Positions 61,822 to 64,000 of a stretch of 64,000 bases of DNA are shown in pieces (the first letter of the stretch is position 1; every line of letters begins with the position of its first letter). The stretch comes from Paenibacillus sp. FJAT-29882 (GTDB lineage Bacteria; Bacillota; Bacilli; Bacillales; DSM-1321), in contig NZ_LMVB01000001.1 in assembly GCF_001510645.1 (NCBI RefSeq), positions 1,540,436-1,604,435 of the forward strand, in the 5' to 3' direction. The translations under genes and the position numbers were made by a program. The notes beneath the pieces are model-generated. The model was not told the origin of the DNA and did not search any database. It saw only the letters and a program-made list of their open reading frames with translations.

Positions 61822-61962
61822 TTATTGAGAAGTATCTTCCTTTTGCTCTGAAGGTTCCTCTGTTGGATCTGGCTCATCTTCGTCCACACCATTACAGCCG
61901 TATAAGAAGCCCATAGATAAAACGGTTGACATTCATGCAAACATATATTTTTTTCTTTTCAT
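61822..61962 (-). pseudogene. Short lipoprotein gene with in-frame TGA
   Basis: The frame MKRKKYMFA-stop-MSTVLSMGFLYGCNGV has all parts of a lipoprotein signal: basic N-terminus, short hydrophobic core, and lipobox LYGC. After the cysteine comes an acidic tail (EDEPDPTEEPSEQKED). Codon 10 is TGA at 61935-61933; TGG (Trp) there would restore an intact 46-residue lipoprotein. A second ATG directly follows, so a 36-residue form could be made but with no basic residue before the core. A different frame on this strand (61689-61940) is an artefact. Confidence 0.5.
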
Positions 61963-62156
61963 TCCTTCTTTATATTTTTACGTTACCCTGTATTAAGTAA
62001 ATTCACTCAAAATAATTTCCGAGCTATTTAATTTTTTGTTAGAAAAATCAAGAATTCTCAACTCATCTTATAAAGATACCGAATTCGTCTTTATACCATT
62101 AATGTTATCCTTATTAATTAAAGTTACGAATACTATTTATATTCAGAAAAATAAAC

Positions 62157-62185
62157 TTGACCTCCCAATTTTATCAAGTTAGAAT
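62157..62185 (+). promoter_or_regulatory. Promoter of the leuA leader
   Basis: TTGACC (62157-62162), 17 bases, TAGAAT (62180-62185), just upstream of the T-box leader. Confidence 0.8.
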
Positions 62186-62194
62186 TGTATTAAA

Positions 62195-62468
62195 CTTAAT
62201 AATTGATAAGCGATGATTGGAAATAGTAAAAGGTTAAATAATCTTAAAGAGAGCCGATGGATGGTGAAAATCGGTAGTTGTTTGCCTTTGAACTCGTCCA
62301 TAAGCTACTCCGTGAACTAATAGTAGGGGATGTCGGTTTTCGACCGTTATAAGGGTAGGTGGTAACAGCCACCGAATTAAGTGGATTAATTATGCGAATT
62401 AATCAATTAGAGTGGTACCGCGAGCAAAGCCTCGTCTCTATAGTTTCTATAGAGGCGGGGCTTTTTTT
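62195..62468 (+). ncRNA. T-box riboswitch (leucine)
   Basis: Leader with stem I start AAGCGATGATTGG, the AGAGAGCCGATGG...GGTGAAAATCGG block, and the T-box sequence AGAGTGGTACCGCG at 62409-62422. A terminator AAAGCCTCGTCTCTATAG / CTATAGAGGCGGGGCTTT with T run lies at 62426-62468. The codon after the GAA in TTTGAACTCGTCC is CTC (62293-62295), a leucine codon, fitting the leuA gene downstream. Uncharged tRNA-Leu would permit read-through. Confidence 0.94.
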
Positions 62469-62500
62469 ATATCCAATTATTGAAAAGGAGTGATTTTATA

Positions 62501-64000
62501 ATGTCAAGAAAAATTTGGGTGTTTGATACAACTTTACGGGATGGAGAGCAAGTTCCTGGTGCTAAACTTAATCTGTATGAAAAACTCGAAGTAGCACAGC
62601 AATTAAAGAAACTGCAAGTTGATATTATTGAGGCTGGTTTCCCCGCATCTTCAGTTGGCGATTTTAATGCTGTTAAAGAAATTGCAACGAAAGTGGGAAA
62701 TACAGATGATATCATAATCACAGCGTTAGCACGGGCAGTAAAAGCAGATATTGATTCTGTTTATAACAGTGTGAAATATGCTGAAAAACCATTAATTCAT
62801 ATGGTTCTTGGAACTTCAGATATTCATGTCGAGAAGAAATTTGGCAAATCCAAAAATCAAATTTTAGACATTGGTGTGGAAGCAGTGAAATATGCGAAAA
62901 CACTACTCCCCGATGTGCAATATTCAACAGAAGATGCGTCTCGATCAGATTTTGAGTACTTATGGACAACAATTGAAGCTGTTGTGAAAGCGGGAGCTAC
63001 GATTATTAATGTACCTGACACAGTTGGTTATGCCGTTCCTGAAGAGTTTGGTGAGTTAATTTTCAAATTAAATGACCGCTTGAAAAATCTAAATGATAAG
63101 GTACTTTTAAGTGTACATTGTCATAATGATCTTGGAATGGCAACATCAAACACGTTGGCAGCTATTAAAAATGGTGCTGATAAAGTCGAATGTACGATCA
63201 ATGGTATTGGTGAACGTGCAGGTAATGCTGCGCTAGAAGAAGTTGTCATGGCTCTTAATACGCGTCAAGCATTCTATAATGTTCACACAAACATTAATAC
63301 AAAAGAAATAATAAATACCTCAAAACTTGTCAGTAGTTTAATGGGGCTTGATGTACAAGTGAATAAAGCAATTACAGGGGATAATGCCTTTGCACACTCT
63401 TCTGGTATCCATCAAGATGGGTTGTTGAAATCAAGAGATGCTTATGAGATTATTAGCCCAACAGAAGTCGGTTTAAGTGATATGGAACTCGTTTTAACTG
63501 CTCGTTCTGGTCGTCATGCAGTGAAAAATGCTCTTGAAAAATTAGGGTTTAATCAGTTAACAGATCCACAATTTGAAGATATATTTGCTCATTTTCTTGA
63601 GTTAGCAGATGTGAAAAAAGAAGTATATAACCATGATTTATATGTCATCGTCGAAAACTATTACTCAAGACATGATATGAATAATGAGGATATCAAATAT
63701 TATAGCGACAATTTCTATGAACTAATCGACCTTCAAGTAATTAGTAATCCCATTTTCCCTTCTGCAAGTGTGAAAATTAAGAAGGGAAATCAAATATTTA
63801 AGAGTAGTACTGTAGGATCTGGACCAATTGATGCACTATATTCGTCCATTAAAGAAATCATTGATTTAGATATTAAATTATTAGAATATAAAATTAGCAG
63901 TGTATCAAGAGGGAAAGAGGCGTTAGGTAAAGTTAAGCTACAAGTGGAGTATAAAGGAGAAAAATACATCGCTAAAGCAACAGATACAGATGTAATCAAA
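62501..64000 (+). CDS. leuA: 2-Isopropylmalate synthase (3' end beyond window)
   Basis: First enzyme of leucine synthesis, joining acetyl-CoA and 2-oxoisovalerate. 500 codons are open to the window edge. The catalytic barrel shows [32 protein letters not shown], the metal-binding [19 protein letters not shown] and [28 protein letters not shown] is the communicating region. The C-terminal LeuA allosteric domain begins near residue 400. AAAGGAG precedes ATG 62501. Here leuA is headed by its own leucine T-box with no ilvBHC genes upstream. Homocitrate or citramalate synthase are less likely, given the leucine specifier. Confidence 0.93.
   Translation, partial: MSRKIWVFDTTLRDGEQVPGAKLNLYEKLEVAQQLKKLQVDIIEAGFPASSVGDFNAVKEIATKVGNTDDIIITALARAVKADIDSVYNSVKYAEKPLIHMVLGTSDIHVEKKFGKSKNQILDIGVEAVKYAKTLLPDVQYSTEDASRSDFEYLWTTIEAVVKAGATIINVPDTVGYAVPEEFGELIFKLNDRLKNLNDKVLLSVHCHNDLGMATSNTLAAIKNGADKVECTINGIGERAGNAALEEVVMALNTRQAFYNVHTNINTKEIINTSKLVSSLMGLDVQVNKAITGDNAFAHSSGIHQDGLLKSRDAYEIISPTEVGLSDMELVLTARSGRHAVKNALEKLGFNQLTDPQFEDIFAHFLELADVKKEVYNHDLYVIVENYYSRHDMNNEDIKYYSDNFYELIDLQVISNPIFPSASVKIKKGNQIFKSSTVGSGPIDALYSSIKEIIDLDIKLLEYKISSVSRGKEALGKVKLQVEYKGEKYIAKATDTDVIK

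Noticed and set aside
61689-61940. 83-codon minus-strand frame
   Set aside because: It is out of frame with the lipoprotein signature on the same strand, which explains the region better.
1-64000. CRISPR arrays, tRNA or rRNA genes, prophage
   Set aside because: No regularly spaced direct repeats, no cloverleaf or TTCGANTC-type T-arm with CCA end, no phage structural genes. The repeats present are dispersed and of unequal length.

Overview
The window is a stretch of low-GC chromosome from an endospore-forming member of the Bacillaceae. This rests on strong GGAGG-type ribosome binding sites with frequent TTG/GTG starts, Spo0M, YueI, YwbE, YjzC and PadR-type small genes, a divergent pdxR/pdxST locus, a glgBCDA operon, an S-box (SAM) riboswitch, a leucine T-box and a PurR-like operator. 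I see no rRNA, tRNA, CRISPR array, prophage or intact insertion sequence. The species cannot be fixed by eye.

Layout: 1-1.2 kb, the end of a polar amino-acid ABC importer (two permeases). 1.5-8.7 kb, small and single genes (VanZ-like, DUF457-type membrane hydrolase, L,D-transpeptidase, YueI, branched-chain aminotransferase, YqcI/YcgG-type haem protein). 9-15.3 kb, a flavin oxidase coupled to a half-size MFS protein, PepF, and a superfamily I helicase. 15.5-19 kb, an S-box-controlled sulfur-scavenging flavin operon and a bacterial-luciferase-like oxidoreductase. 19.6-22 kb, p-aminobenzoate synthesis with PabB and PabC fused. 22-29.4 kb, Spo0M, two glycosyltransferases (one fused to a methyltransferase) and dTDP-rhamnose genes in the order rmlA-C-D-B. 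29.5-32.5 kb, PdxR and pyridoxal phosphate synthase. 32.9-39.9 kb, a Crp-like regulator, a HAD phosphatase, a nucleobase permease divergent from a Rieske oxygenase, and an ABC exporter with its TetR regulator. 40-41.7 kb, Mug and AzlCD. 42.2-49.3 kb, glycogen metabolism (GH15-like protein, glgB-C-D-A). 49.4-54.3 kb, cardiolipin synthase, exonuclease III and small genes. 54.4-58.9 kb, a Gram-negative-type SpeD, a thioredoxin-like protein and a membrane-anchored multicopper oxidase. 59.5-61.6 kb, a PadR-led membrane operon. 62.2-64 kb, T-box-controlled leuA, running off the end.

Three families of non-coding dispersed repeats lie between genes. Family A (TAAAGTGAAACTTCAATCAGT...CGTTAATGCGGGATAAA) has five copies, three of which begin on the stop codon of the upstream gene. 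Family B (GTTCAAAAAGTCCGATAAAA with an inverted copy at the far end) has three full copies and several fragments. Family C (GGTCAGACC ends) has two long copies and short remnants. One locus is an A/B chimera. These are the least explained structures here.

Functional links: the SAM riboswitch ties FMN reductase and flavin monooxygenase to low methionine/SAM. A PurR-like double box lies exactly between divergent promoters of the nucleobase permease and a Rieske oxygenase, which suggests an oxidative purine or methylpurine step. Catabolite-response-like sites precede the GH15 gene and glgB. A 32-bp perfect palindrome over the -10 region of the ABC exporter operon is the likely site of its own TetR. 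Start codons were chosen from ribosome binding sites and family lengths, all by eye; no database or folding program was run.
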